Shown: positions 33,252-41,814 of the stretch, piece after piece | Layout: each line of letters begins with the position of its first letter | Numbering within the stretch: the stretch's first letter is position 1 | Assembly (NCBI GenBank): GCA_035353395.1 | Contig: DAOPZL010000021.1 | Span: 1 to 43,169, forward strand | DNA length: 43,169 nucleotides | Direction of reading: 5' to 3' | DNA from: UBA1801 sp035353395 | GTDB lineage: Bacteria; Acidobacteriota; Holophagae; Holophagales; Holophagaceae | Notes under the pieces: model-generated | The model's input: the letters and a program-made list of their open reading frames with translations, nothing else | Database searches by the model: none | What the model was told of the DNA's origin: nothing | Program-made: the position numbers and the translations under genes

Positions 33252-35405
33252 GTGGCGTTTTCCAGGATGATCGGCAGTTCGGCGATGCCCAGGCGGCTGC
33301 TCGGGCGGCCCGAGGCCCAGGACCTGGCCGAATCCCGGATGCCCTGGGTGTTCGGGGGCCTGCTGCTCTGGGTCGTGTTCATCGTGCTGCGGCTGCTCTG
33401 GCTGCAGGTCTACCGCCACGACGACTACCGCCGCCGGGCCCAGCAGCAGCACACCACCACGATCCCCATCCTGCCCATCCGGGGGGAGCTGCTCGACCGC
33501 CGGGGGGGATCCCTGGCCATCTCGCTGAAGGTGGAGAGCCTCTTCGCCACGCCGCCCACCTTCTACCCCGACTTCAAGTCCGAGAAGGGGGAGGAACGCT
33601 CCTGGGGGAAGCCGGATCTCGACGCGGCCCAGGAGGTGGCCGGCAGGATCGCGCCGATCCTGGGCCTCCCCCAGGCCTACATCCAGGGGAAGCTCCTCCA
33701 GAAGAAGCCCTTCGTCTACATCGAGCGCCAGATCCCGACCAGCAAGGCCACGGCCATCCGCGCTCTCAAGCTGGACGGGATCGACTTCCTCCCCGAGAGC
33801 AAGCGCTTCTATCCCAGGGGCAGCCTGGCCTGCCAGATCCTCGGTTTCACCAACATCGACGGCGTGGGGCAGCTGGGCATCGAGCGCACCTTCAACGACC
33901 AGCTGGCCGGCCAGCTGGGCGAGCTGGTGGCGCCCCGGGACGCCAAGGGACGCCTCCTGATCCCGGAGGAGACCTACACCCGCATCCCCGTCAACGGCTC
34001 CACCCTCCAGCTCACCATCGACTCCACCATCCAGCACCTCGTGGAAGGGGCCCTCCAGGAGGGCATGGAGCTCTACCGTCCCTTGACGGCCTACGCCGTG
34101 GTGGTGGACCCCAACACCGGGGAGATCCTGGCCATGGCCGGCACCCCCACCTTCGATCCGAACAGCGTGCTTCCCCGCAAGTTCATGAACCGCGACCCGG
34201 CCACCTTCACCCCCGCGGAGAAGGCGGAATACGCGCAGGAGATGGAGCGCCAGCGGGCGGCGCGCAAGGTCCATCCCGTCGAGGACAGCTACGAGCCCGG
34301 ATCCACCATGAAGATCATCACCGCGGCCATCGCCCTGGAGGAACGGAAGGTCCGGCTCGGCGAGAAGATCGACTGCGGCGGCGGACGCTGGGCCTTCAAC
34401 AAGAACCTGACCATCACGGACACCCACCACAACGGCGTCCTCACCCTGGAGCAGATCCTCTGGGTGAGTTCCAACGTGGGGGCCGCCAAGGTCGGAACGC
34501 GGCTGGACGCCGGCGTCCACTACCAGTACCTGCGCAAGTTCGGGTTCGGCGAGCCCACGGGCCTGAACTTCCCCGGGGAGACCGGAGGGCGGCTCATCGC
34601 GCCCGATCGGTGGAGCGGCACGACCCATCCCACCATCTGCTACGGCTACGGCCTGTCCGTCTCGCCCCTCCAGATGCTCATGGCCGGCTCCGTGCTGGCC
34701 AACGGGGGCCGGCTGATGCAGCCCTACCTCGTCCAGAAGATCTTCAACGACAAGGGGGTGCTGCTCCAGGAGTACAGGTCCAAGGTCCGGCAGCAGCGGG
34801 TCATCAGCGAGGAGACGGCCGCCCTGATGCGGGAGATCCTCCAGGGGGTCATCAGCGTCCACGGGACCGCCCGGCGGGCGCAGCTGGACGGCGGGGTGAC
34901 CGCCTTCGGCAAGACCGGCACGGCCCGGAAGATCATCAACGGCAAGTACGATCCGAGGCGGCACTACTCCTCGTTCATGGGCTTCTTCCCGGCGGACAAG
35001 CCCCAGTACGGCATGCTCTTCATGCTGGACGATCCCATCGGGGGCCTGACGGGCAGCGACGTGGCCGCCCCCCTCTTCAAGAAGATCGGGGACGGGATCA
35101 TGCGCTACCGGGCGACCGGCGACAACTCGGACCAGCAGGCGGACCTGAAGCTCTCCCTGCGGGACTGGCCCTCGAGCGAGAACGACCAGGCGGTCGTCCA
35201 CGTGGAAGTGGGGAAGGTGCCGGACGTCCAGGGCCTGACACTCAAGTCGGCCGTGCACCGCGTCGTCCTGGCGGGCGGCGTGCCCAGCATCGAGGGGCTG
35301 GGAGAAGGTGCCTCCTCGGCCTACAAGGTCGTCGGCCAGAGCCCTGGTCCGGGGGAGGCCCTGGAGGCGGGCCGGACGGTGAAGCTCCGCTTGAAGGAAC
35401 CATAG
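33252..35405 (+). CDS. ftsI: Peptidoglycan transpeptidase FtsI/PBP with PASTA domain
   Basis: A 717-aa class B penicillin-binding protein cross-linking septal peptidoglycan. Domains: cytoplasmic tail, membrane anchor (~32-50, VFGGLLLWVVFIVLRLLWL), pedestal domain with RGELLDRRGGSLA, transpeptidase domain, and one C-terminal PASTA domain (~655-717, VPDVQGLTLKSAVHRVV). Catalytic motifs: S351-T-M-K354 (PGSTMK), S406-S-N408 and K554-T-G. PASTA-bearing division PBPs are commonest in Gram-positives and some other phyla; E. coli FtsI lacks one. Start GTG at 33252, with GAGGGG about ten bases upstream; ATG 33267 is an alternative. Confidence 0.94.
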   Translation: MAFSRMIGSSAMPRRLLGRPEAQDLAESRMPWVFGGLLLWVVFIVLRLLWLQVYRHDDYRRRAQQQHTTTIPILPIRGELLDRRGGSLAISLKVESLFATPPTFYPDFKSEKGEERSWGKPDLDAAQEVAGRIAPILGLPQAYIQGKLLQKKPFVYIERQIPTSKATAIRALKLDGIDFLPESKRFYPRGSLACQILGFTNIDGVGQLGIERTFNDQLAGQLGELVAPRDAKGRLLIPEETYTRIPVNGSTLQLTIDSTIQHLVEGALQEGMELYRPLTAYAVVVDPNTGEILAMAGTPTFDPNSVLPRKFMNRDPATFTPAEKAEYAQEMERQRAARKVHPVEDSYEPGSTMKIITAAIALEERKVRLGEKIDCGGGRWAFNKNLTITDTHHNGVLTLEQILWVSSNVGAAKVGTRLDAGVHYQYLRKFGFGEPTGLNFPGETGGRLIAPDRWSGTTHPTICYGYGLSVSPLQMLMAGSVLANGGRLMQPYLVQKIFNDKGVLLQEYRSKVRQQRVISEETAALMREILQGVISVHGTARRAQLDGGVTAFGKTGTARKIINGKYDPRRHYSSFMGFFPADKPQYGMLFMLDDPIGGLTGSDVAAPLFKKIGDGIMRYRATGDNSDQQADLKLSLRDWPSSENDQAVVHVEVGKVPDVQGLTLKSAVHRVVLAGGVPSIEGLGEGASSAYKVVGQSPGPGEALEAGRTVKLRLKEP

Positions 35406-35418
35406 TGAGAGGGTGGGC

Positions 35419-36811
35419 ATGCGTTTCGGAGAACTGATCGGCAAGCTCGGCGCCGCCGGGGCCCGAGGACCCATGGACGCACGGGTCGGCGGCCTGGCCT
35501 GCGACAGCCGCGAGATCCTTCCCGGCTGGGTCTTCGTCGCGCTGAAGGGGGAGAAGGCCGACGGCGCGGACCATGTTCCCGGGGCGCTCCGGGCCGGAGC
35601 TGCAGGCATCCTCTGCGACCGGGACATCCCGGTGCCGGACGGGGTCTCCTTCGCCCGACTGGACCGGCCCCGCGAGCAGATGGCGGAGGCGGCGCGCCTG
35701 GTCCAGGGATGTCCGGACGAGTCCCTGCCCGTGATCGCCGTGACCGGCACCAACGGCAAGACCACGACGACGACCCTCGTCCGCCAGCTGTTCAAGGGGT
35801 CCGGACGGGGCTGCGGGCTGATCGGGACCGTGCTGAACGCCGCCGGGGACGAGGAGGTGGACGCCGTCCGCACCTCGCCCGAGAGCCCCGTCTTCTACCG
35901 CTGGCTGAGGAAGAGCCTCGACGCGGGGGATGCGGCCCTGGCCGTCGAGGCCAGCAGCCACGCCCTGTGCCTGGCGCGGATCCACGGGGCGCGCTTCAGG
36001 GTCGGCGTGTTCACCAACCTGACCCAGGACCACCTGGACTACCACGGCGACATGGAATCCTATTTCCAGGCCAAGTGCCGCCTGTNNNNNNNNNNNNNNN
36101 NNNNNNNNNNNNNNNNNNNNNNNNNNNNNNNNNNNNNNNNNNNNNNNNNNNNNNNNNNNNNNNNNNNNNNNNNNNNNNNNNNNNNTGGGGCGCTTCAACG
36201 TCTACAACCTCCTGGCCTCCCTGGCGGCCATCGCGGAGGCTGGGTTCCCCCTGGACGGCGTCCTGCCGGCCCTGCCGGGGCTCACGGGCGCTCCCGGGCG
36301 CCTCGACCGGGTGGACTGCGGCCAGCCCTTCGGCGTGCTGGTGGACTACGCCCACTCCCCGGACGCCCTGGAGAAGCTGCTGGCGGAGGGAAGGCGCCTG
36401 CTGGGGCCGGGAGGACGGCTCCATGTGCTGTTCGGCTGCGGTGGCGACCGGGACCGCGCCAAGCGTCCCCTCATGGCCGCCGCCGTCGCGGGGGGCGCGG
36501 ACGTCGTCTGGCACACTTCCGACAACGCGCGGTCCGAGGATCCCGACCGGATCCTGGACGATGCCGCGCCGGGCATCCCCGAGGCCGTCCGGAACGATCC
36601 GTCCCGCTACCACCGCATCGCGGACCGGGCGCTGGCCGTCCAGGCGGCCGTGGCGGACTGCCGGCCCGGGGACCTGCTCCTCCTCGCCGGGAAGGGGCAC
36701 GAACCCTACCTCGACCTCGACGGCGTGAAACACCCCTACAATGACCGGAATGCCGTGGAGGCCGCGCTGCGAGGCGGACGGATTCCACGCCCCTGGGCGG
36801 AGCTCCGATGA
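35419..36811 (+). CDS. murE: UDP-MurNAc-tripeptide ligase MurE, interrupted by assembly gap
   Basis: Adds the third stem residue to UDP-MurNAc-L-Ala-D-Glu. The first part (35419-36085) has the N-terminal binding domain, P-loop VTGTNGKTTTTTLVRQL, EASSHALCLARI with the carbamylated-lysine neighbourhood, and NLTQDHLDYHGDME. After the N-run (36188-36811) come GRFNVYNLLASLAAI, VLVDYAHSPDALEKLL, FGCGGDRDRAKRPLM, SDNARSEDP and LAGKGHEPY. The specificity motif reads DNAR, one change from the DNPR of diaminopimelate-adding enzymes, so mDAP is likely. The two parts lie in different frames across 100 N, and about 85 residues are missing. ATG 35419 follows GAGAGGGTGGGC. The stop overlaps murF (ATGA). Confidence 0.93.
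36086..36185. other. Assembly gap (100 N) inside murE
   Basis: Placeholder of exactly 100 N. Comparison with full-length MurE suggests about 250 bp are missing, and the frame change across the run (phase 1 before, phase 2 after) shows the true length is not 100. Flanks do not overlap. Confidence 0.95.
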
Positions 36812-38181
36812 CCCTCTGGAACCTCGAGACCGTTGCCCGGCACCTGGGAGCCCGCCTCACGGGCGGCGGGGCCTTCGTGCCCGGGACGCTGTCCATGGAC
36901 ACCCGCACCCTCAAGCCGGGAGCCTGCTTCGTGGCGATCAAGGCCCAGCGGGACGGCCACCAGTTCGCGCCCCTGGCCGTGGAGAAGGGCGCCGCGGCGC
37001 TGCTGGTGGACCACGAGATGGACCTGCCGGTCCCCCAGCTCATCGTGCCGGACACCCTGCAGGCCCTGCAGCGCTGGGGCCAGGCCCGGCTCGCCGAGGT
37101 GAGGCCGCGCCGGGTCTTCGGGATCACGGGCTCCGTGGGGAAGACGAGCACGAAGGACCTGCTGGCGTCGGCCACCGGCGCGTGGAAGACCCCGGGGAAC
37201 CGGAACAACACCTACGGGATGCCGGAGGCCCTGGCGACCCTTCCGGAAGGGCTGGACGCGGCCGTCCTGGAGATGGGCATGAACAGCCCCGGCGAGATCA
37301 AGCGCCTCACCGAGATCGCCCCGCTGGACTTCGGGATCATCACCAACGTCGGCACCTCCCACATCGAGTTCTTCAGCCAGGGGCAGGAAGGCATCGCGCT
37401 GGCCAAGGGCGAACTGGTGACCGGCCTGCGGCCGGGCGCGGCCTGGACGCATCTGGTCTTCGACACCTGGAGCGCGTGGATCGCGCGCCAGCCCTGGGCG
37501 GGCCACACCCGGCCCGTGGCGGTGGGGGACGGCTGCGACTACGGCTGGGAGGCCCCCGAGTCCCTGGGGGCCCGGGGGGTGCGCTTCCGCTTCCGCACCC
37601 CGGAAGGGGTCTTCCCGGTCCATCTCAAGCTGAAGGGGCTCCACCACGTGCGCAACGCGGCCCTGGCCGGCGCCGTGGCGATGATCTCCGGGAGCGAGGC
37701 GGTCGCGGTCGCGGCGGGCCTTGAGGCGGTGGAGCCGGACGCCGGACGCGGCCGGCTGCATGCCCTGAAGGACGGGGGCCTTCTGCTCGACGAATCCTAC
37801 AACGCCAGCCCCGACTCCGTCCTGGCCTGCGCCGCGTCCCTCCTGGAGCTGGAGGGCGGCGAGGCGGTCGCCGTCCTGGGCTGCATGAGGGAACAGGGCG
37901 GGGAGGCCGAGCGGCTCCACAGGGAGACGGGCGAAGGCCTGCGGCGCGCCGGGATCCAGCGCGTCTGGGTCTACGGCGACCATGCCGCGACGCTGGCGAA
38001 GGCCTTCGGGAACGGCGCCCTCGCCTTCCCGGATTTCGAGACCCTCCGGGACGATCCCGCCGGACTCGCCACGCTGCCCGCCGGGGCGCGCATCCTCGTC
38101 AAGGGGAGCCTGTACTGGGCTGCGGACCGGATCGTGCGGTGGCTCCTGGAACGGCGGAGCGCCGAGGCCCCGAAACCCTGA
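36808..38181 (+). CDS. murF: UDP-MurNAc-tripeptide:D-Ala-D-Ala ligase
   Basis: Adds D-Ala-D-Ala to complete the UDP-MurNAc pentapeptide. The 457-aa Mur ligase has MDTRTLKPGACFVAIK in the N-terminal domain, the P-loop GITGSVGKTSTKDLL, KTPGNRNNTYGMPEAL, LEMGMNSPGEIKRL, ITNVGTSHIEFF, LKLKGLHHVRNAALAGAVA and the C-terminal LLLDESYNASPDSV, all typical of MurF. It overlaps murE by four bases (ATGA) and ends 39 bp before mraY, within the same operon. Confidence 0.96.
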   Translation: MTLWNLETVARHLGARLTGGGAFVPGTLSMDTRTLKPGACFVAIKAQRDGHQFAPLAVEKGAAALLVDHEMDLPVPQLIVPDTLQALQRWGQARLAEVRPRRVFGITGSVGKTSTKDLLASATGAWKTPGNRNNTYGMPEALATLPEGLDAAVLEMGMNSPGEIKRLTEIAPLDFGIITNVGTSHIEFFSQGQEGIALAKGELVTGLRPGAAWTHLVFDTWSAWIARQPWAGHTRPVAVGDGCDYGWEAPESLGARGVRFRFRTPEGVFPVHLKLKGLHHVRNAALAGAVAMISGSEAVAVAAGLEAVEPDAGRGRLHALKDGGLLLDESYNASPDSVLACAASLLELEGGEAVAVLGCMREQGGEAERLHRETGEGLRRAGIQRVWVYGDHAATLAKAFGNGALAFPDFETLRDDPAGLATLPAGARILVKGSLYWAADRIVRWLLERRSAEAPKP

Positions 38182-38220
38182 ACTGGATCCCTGGAACGAA
38201 ACGAACTGATCGGGTGCTGC

Positions 38221-39309
38221 ATGATTCCCTGGCTGCTTATTCCTTTGCGTGACGTGATCGCGGGCCTCTCCGTGTTCCGCTACATCACCTTCCGGGCGGC
38301 CATGGCCGCGGCCACGGCCATGCTGCTCTCCCTGGCCCTCGGCCCGTGGGTGATCCGGACCCTCTCCCGGCTCAAGATGGGCCAGTACATCCGCGAGGAA
38401 GGCGTGAAGAGCCACCAGGCCAAGGCCGGCACGCCGACCATGGGCGGGATCCTGATCCTCCTGTCGATCCTGGTGTCGACGGTGCTCTGGTGCGACCTCA
38501 AGAGCATCGGGATCTGGGTGGCGCTCCTGTCGCTGCTGGGGTTCGGGGCGGTGGGCGCCATCGACGACGCCAAGAAGCTGCTCCGGAAGCAGAACCTGGG
38601 GATCACGACCTGGCAGAAGATGGCCCTGCTGACGCTCGTCACGCTGCTGGTGGCCTACCTGGTGCTCCACTTCAACCTCCGGGGCACCGACACGAGCCAG
38701 CTCTCGGTGCCCTTCTTCAAGAAGTTCAGGCCCGACGTCGGCATCTTCCTGGTCCCCTGGATCTGGCTGGTGATGGTGGGGACGAGCAACGGCGTCAACC
38801 TGTCGGACGGGCTCGACGGCCTGGCCATCGGTGGGACCCTCGTGGTGGCCGTGACCTTCGCCATCCTGGCCTACACCGTGGGCCACGTGAAGATCGCGGC
38901 CTACCTGAACGTGCCCTACGTCCCCGGAGGCGCGGAACTGTCGGTGTTCATGGGCGCCATGACGGGCGCCTCCCTGGGCTTCCTGTGGTTCAACGCCCAT
39001 CCCGCCGAAGTCTTCATGGGCGACACGGGCTCCCTCGGCCTGGGGGGCGCCCTGGCCACCGTGGCGATCATGATCAAGCAGGAGCTGCTCCTGGTGATCG
39101 CGGGCGGCCTCTTCGTGCTGGAGGCGGTCAGCGTGATCCTCCAGGTGGGGAGCTACAAGCTGCGGGGCGGCAAGCGCATCTTCCGCATGGCCCCCTTCCA
39201 CCACCACCTGGAGCTGGGCGGGCTGAAGGAGACGAAGGTGGTGATCCGGCTCTGGATCACGGCCATCGTATGCTCGATCCTCGCGCTGAGCTCCCTGAAG
39301 CTGCGGTAG
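38221..39309 (+). CDS. mraY: Phospho-MurNAc-pentapeptide translocase
   Basis: Makes lipid I at the inner membrane by moving phospho-MurNAc-pentapeptide to undecaprenyl phosphate. The 362-aa protein has about ten membrane helices and the signature loops GVKSHQAKAGTPTMGG, GAIDDAKKLLRKQN (catalytic Asp pair), NGVNLSDGLDGLAIGG, EVFMGDTGSLGLGGAL and MAPFHHHLELGG. The length matches the family (~360). Start is ATG 38221 with a weak ribosome binding site. It is the last gene before the palindromic repeat and the inverted EAL gene, so it may end the mra transcript. Confidence 0.97.
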   Translation: MIPWLLIPLRDVIAGLSVFRYITFRAAMAAATAMLLSLALGPWVIRTLSRLKMGQYIREEGVKSHQAKAGTPTMGGILILLSILVSTVLWCDLKSIGIWVALLSLLGFGAVGAIDDAKKLLRKQNLGITTWQKMALLTLVTLLVAYLVLHFNLRGTDTSQLSVPFFKKFRPDVGIFLVPWIWLVMVGTSNGVNLSDGLDGLAIGGTLVVAVTFAILAYTVGHVKIAAYLNVPYVPGGAELSVFMGAMTGASLGFLWFNAHPAEVFMGDTGSLGLGGALATVAIMIKQELLLVIAGGLFVLEAVSVILQVGSYKLRGGKRIFRMAPFHHHLELGGLKETKVVIRLWITAIVCSILALSSLKLR

Positions 39310-39338
39310 GACCCGGCCCGGGCATCGCGGGAAGAAAT

Positions 39339-39437
39339 GGAACCGCGAATGCGAAAGAGGACAAGGATGGGTTCACGCAGGCTCGTCTTTTCATTCGCGG
39401 GAGCGCGCAAGCGCGCATTGGCGTCATTCGCGGTTTC
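39339..39437. repeat. Palindromic ~100-bp intergenic repeat, copy 2
   Basis: Second copy of the element at 18850-18963. Its ends GGAACCGCGAAT and ATTCGCGGTTTC differ from a perfect inverted repeat by one base. The central block from GCGAAAGAGGACAAGGATG through CGCAGGCTCGTCTTTT to ATTCGCG is almost identical to copy 1. It also has GCGCGC-AA-GCGCGC as an inner hairpin. Like copy 1, it lies between two convergent genes (mraY and the EAL gene). Confidence 0.8.
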
Positions 39438-39454
39438 AAGTGAAGTTGCCCGGC

Positions 39455-40365
39455 TCAGCTCCTGGCCGAACCATCGGAAAGCAGCTTCAGGGGGACCGGT
39501 TCCCCGAAGATGAAGCCCTGGCCCCAGGGCACGTCCGCGTCGATGACGGCCTGCAGTTCCTCGAAGGTCTCGATGCCCTCGGCGANNNNNNNNNNNNNNN
39601 NNNNNNNNNNNNNNNNNNNNNNNNNNNNNNNNNNNNNNNNNNNNNNNNNNNNNNNNNNNNNNNNNNNNNNNNNNNNNNNNNNNNNACGTCCGCGTCGATG
39701 ACGGCCTGCAGTTCCTCGAAGGTCTCGATGCCCTCGGCGATGTAGCCCGTGCCCATGCGCTCCGCGAAGACGGCCAGGGCGTTCAGGAGGGCGGCCTGGT
39801 AGGGGCGGCGGTGGGCCTGGTGCACCAGGGAGCGGTCCACCTTGATGAAGTCCGGGGCGAGCTGGGCCATGTGCGACAGGGAGGCGGCGCCGGAGCCGAG
39901 GTCGTCCACCGCGATCCGGAGCTCCATGTTGCGCAGGCTCCGGGCGAAGCTCTGCAGCTTCTCCAGGTCGTGGGTAGTGAAGGCCTCCGTGATCTCCAGG
40001 ACGATGCGGTGCGGGGGGATGGGGAGGTCCCAGAGCCACGGCTGGATCCGGTTCCAGAATTCGGGAGATTCCAGGGTCTGGGGGTGCAGGTTGACGAAGA
40101 GCAGGTGGTCCGTGACGGGGTTCTCGGCCAGGGCCTCGAACACCGATCCCACGCACAGGAGGTCGAGGTCGGCCCTGGACTCCGGAGGCAGGCTCGCGTC
40201 CTCCAGGAGGCTGCCCACGCTCTGCATCTGCCCGTACTGGTCCTCGAAGCGGGTGAGGATCTCCTTGGCCACCAGCTCGCCCGTCCTCAGGTCCATGATC
40301 GACTGGACGCAGGTCACCGCCCGTCGCCGGCCGCTCAGCACGCTCTGGAGAATGTCTTCTTTCAT
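39455..40365 (-). CDS. EAL-domain c-di-GMP phosphodiesterase (false gap inside)
   Basis: A stand-alone EAL domain, predicted to cleave c-di-GMP. Catalytic elements: AKEILTRFED (E35 of the EAL motif, here EIL), LFVNLHPQTL (Asn), IVLEITEAF (Glu), IAVDDLGSGAASL (Asp pair), DFIKVDRSLV (Lys), YIAEGIETFEEL (Glu) and GQGFIFGEP (Gln). All metal and catalytic residues are therefore present. The 100-N run is false: joining the identical 55-bp flanks once gives 756 bases, 251 residues with no frame break. No sensory or membrane domain is seen. The ATG at 40363-40365 is used; GTG at 40401 is possible. It lies between mraY and murD, opposite to both. Confidence 0.88.
39531..39740. other. False assembly gap with duplicated 55-bp flanks
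   Basis: The 55 bases at 39531-39585 are identical to 39686-39740, on either side of the 100-N run at 39586-39685. This is what results when two contigs overlap by 55 bp and a scaffolder inserts a default gap. The correct sequence has one copy and no N. It should not be read as a biological direct repeat. Confidence 0.93.
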
Positions 40366-40454
40366 CGGGTCCGGGGGGGGCGAGGATCCATCCAGCCCCA
40401 CTTCGGCGCGTGATCGCGTCGGGGTTGGGTAGACTGGGGGATCATGGGGGGGTC

Positions 40455-41813
40455 ATGTCGCGCGTCATCGTGATCGGAGCTGGCCGTTCAGGATTGGCTG
40501 TCGCCTCGAATCTATCGCGATCCGGGATCGAAGTCATCGTCTCCGACAAGCGGACGGAGCCGGATCCTTCGATCCTCCAGCAGATGTCCGACCTGGACAT
40601 CCCCGGGATATGGGGCGCCCATCCTCTGTCCCTCCTGGACGACTGCCGGGAGATCGTGCTCAGCCCAGGCGTCCCGCCGAACATCCCCTTCCTCCAGGAA
40701 GCCCTTCGCCGGGGCATTTCCGTCGTCGGCGAGCTCGAGCTGGCCCACCGGATCCTTCGCCGGAGGGCGGACGGCTCGAGGATCCTGGCCGTCACCGGGA
40801 CCAACGGCAAGAGCACGACGACGGACCTCCTGGCCCATCTCCTGAAGTCGGCGGGCCTTCCGGCGGTGGCCTGCGGGAACCTCGGGACGCCGCTCATGGC
40901 CGCCATGGAGGGGATGGGGAGGGAGACTCGCTATGCCCTCGAGTGCTCCAGCTACCAGCTCGAGACCATCCGGGACTTCCACGCCGAGGGGGCCGCGATC
41001 CTGAACCTGACGCCCGACCACCTCGCCCGGCACGGCACCATGGAGTCCTACCTCGACGCCAAGCTGCGCATCTTCGAACGGCAGACCGCCGGGGACGTGA
41101 GGCTCACCCCGGCCGCCGATCCCACCTTCGACGCCTTCGCGCCCGGGCACGGCCGGTCCTGCCGCTTCGGGTGGGGCGCCCCCAAGGGACCCGGAGCCTG
41201 GTGCGATCCCGAAGGCAGGCTCTGGCTGGTCGACGGATTCGGCACGACCGAGGCCCTGCTCCACCGGAGCGAGCTGCGGATCCCCGGGGACCACAACGTG
41301 GAGAACGCCCTGGCCGCGTCGGTGCTGGCGCGCCACGGAGGAGCTGGCCCGGAAGCGATCCGCGAAGGGCTGCGCACCTATCCGGGCCTGGCCCACCGCA
41401 TGGTGCTCTGCGGGGAGAAGGAGGGCGTCAAGGTCTACAACGACTCCAAGGGAACCAACGTCGACGCCACCCTGACGGCCATCAAGGCGCTGCCGGGTCC
41501 CCTTGTCCTGCTGCTCGGCGGGCAGGACAAGGGCAGCCCCTACGAGCCCCTGCGCCGGTTCCTGGAGGGGAAGCTGCGCCGCCTGGTCTTCCTCGGGGAA
41601 GCCATCCCGAAGCTGGAGGCGGAACTGGGCGATCTGCCCCACACGACCCTCCAGCCCTTCGACGAGGCCGTGCGCGCGGCGCTCCGCATCGCCCAGCGGG
41701 GCGACCAGGTGCTCCTCTCGCCCGCCTGCGCCAGCTTCGACCAGTTCAACAACTTCGAGGAGCGGGGGGATCGGTTCGAAGCTCTCGTGAAGGCCTGGCT
41801 ACGGGAGGTGTGA
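40455..41813 (+). CDS. murD: UDP-N-acetylmuramoylalanine-D-glutamate ligase
   Basis: Adds D-Glu to UDP-MurNAc-L-Ala. The 452-aa protein opens MSRVIVIGAGRSGLAVASNL (N-terminal Rossmann-like domain), then LSPGVPPNIPFLQEA, P-loop VTGTNGKSTTTDLLAHL, ECSSYQLETIRDF, NLTPDHLARHGTMESY, IPGDHNVENALAA, YNDSKGTNVDATLTAI, LLGGQDKGSPYEPL and SPACASFDQFNNFEERG, all diagnostic for MurD. ATG 40455 follows a GGGGGG tract. Because the EAL gene cuts it off from the mra operon it should have its own promoter: TAGACT at 40430-40435 is a good -10 just upstream. Confidence 0.96.
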   Translation: MSRVIVIGAGRSGLAVASNLSRSGIEVIVSDKRTEPDPSILQQMSDLDIPGIWGAHPLSLLDDCREIVLSPGVPPNIPFLQEALRRGISVVGELELAHRILRRRADGSRILAVTGTNGKSTTTDLLAHLLKSAGLPAVACGNLGTPLMAAMEGMGRETRYALECSSYQLETIRDFHAEGAAILNLTPDHLARHGTMESYLDAKLRIFERQTAGDVRLTPAADPTFDAFAPGHGRSCRFGWGAPKGPGAWCDPEGRLWLVDGFGTTEALLHRSELRIPGDHNVENALAASVLARHGGAGPEAIREGLRTYPGLAHRMVLCGEKEGVKVYNDSKGTNVDATLTAIKALPGPLVLLLGGQDKGSPYEPLRRFLEGKLRRLVFLGEAIPKLEAELGDLPHTTLQPFDEAVRAALRIAQRGDQVLLSPACASFDQFNNFEERGDRFEALVKAWLREV

Positions 41814-41814
41814 G

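Noticed and set aside
39531..39740. A 55-bp direct repeat or duplicated EAL segment
   Set aside because: Identity stops exactly at both edges of the N-run and merging restores one intact gene, so it is an assembly artefact.
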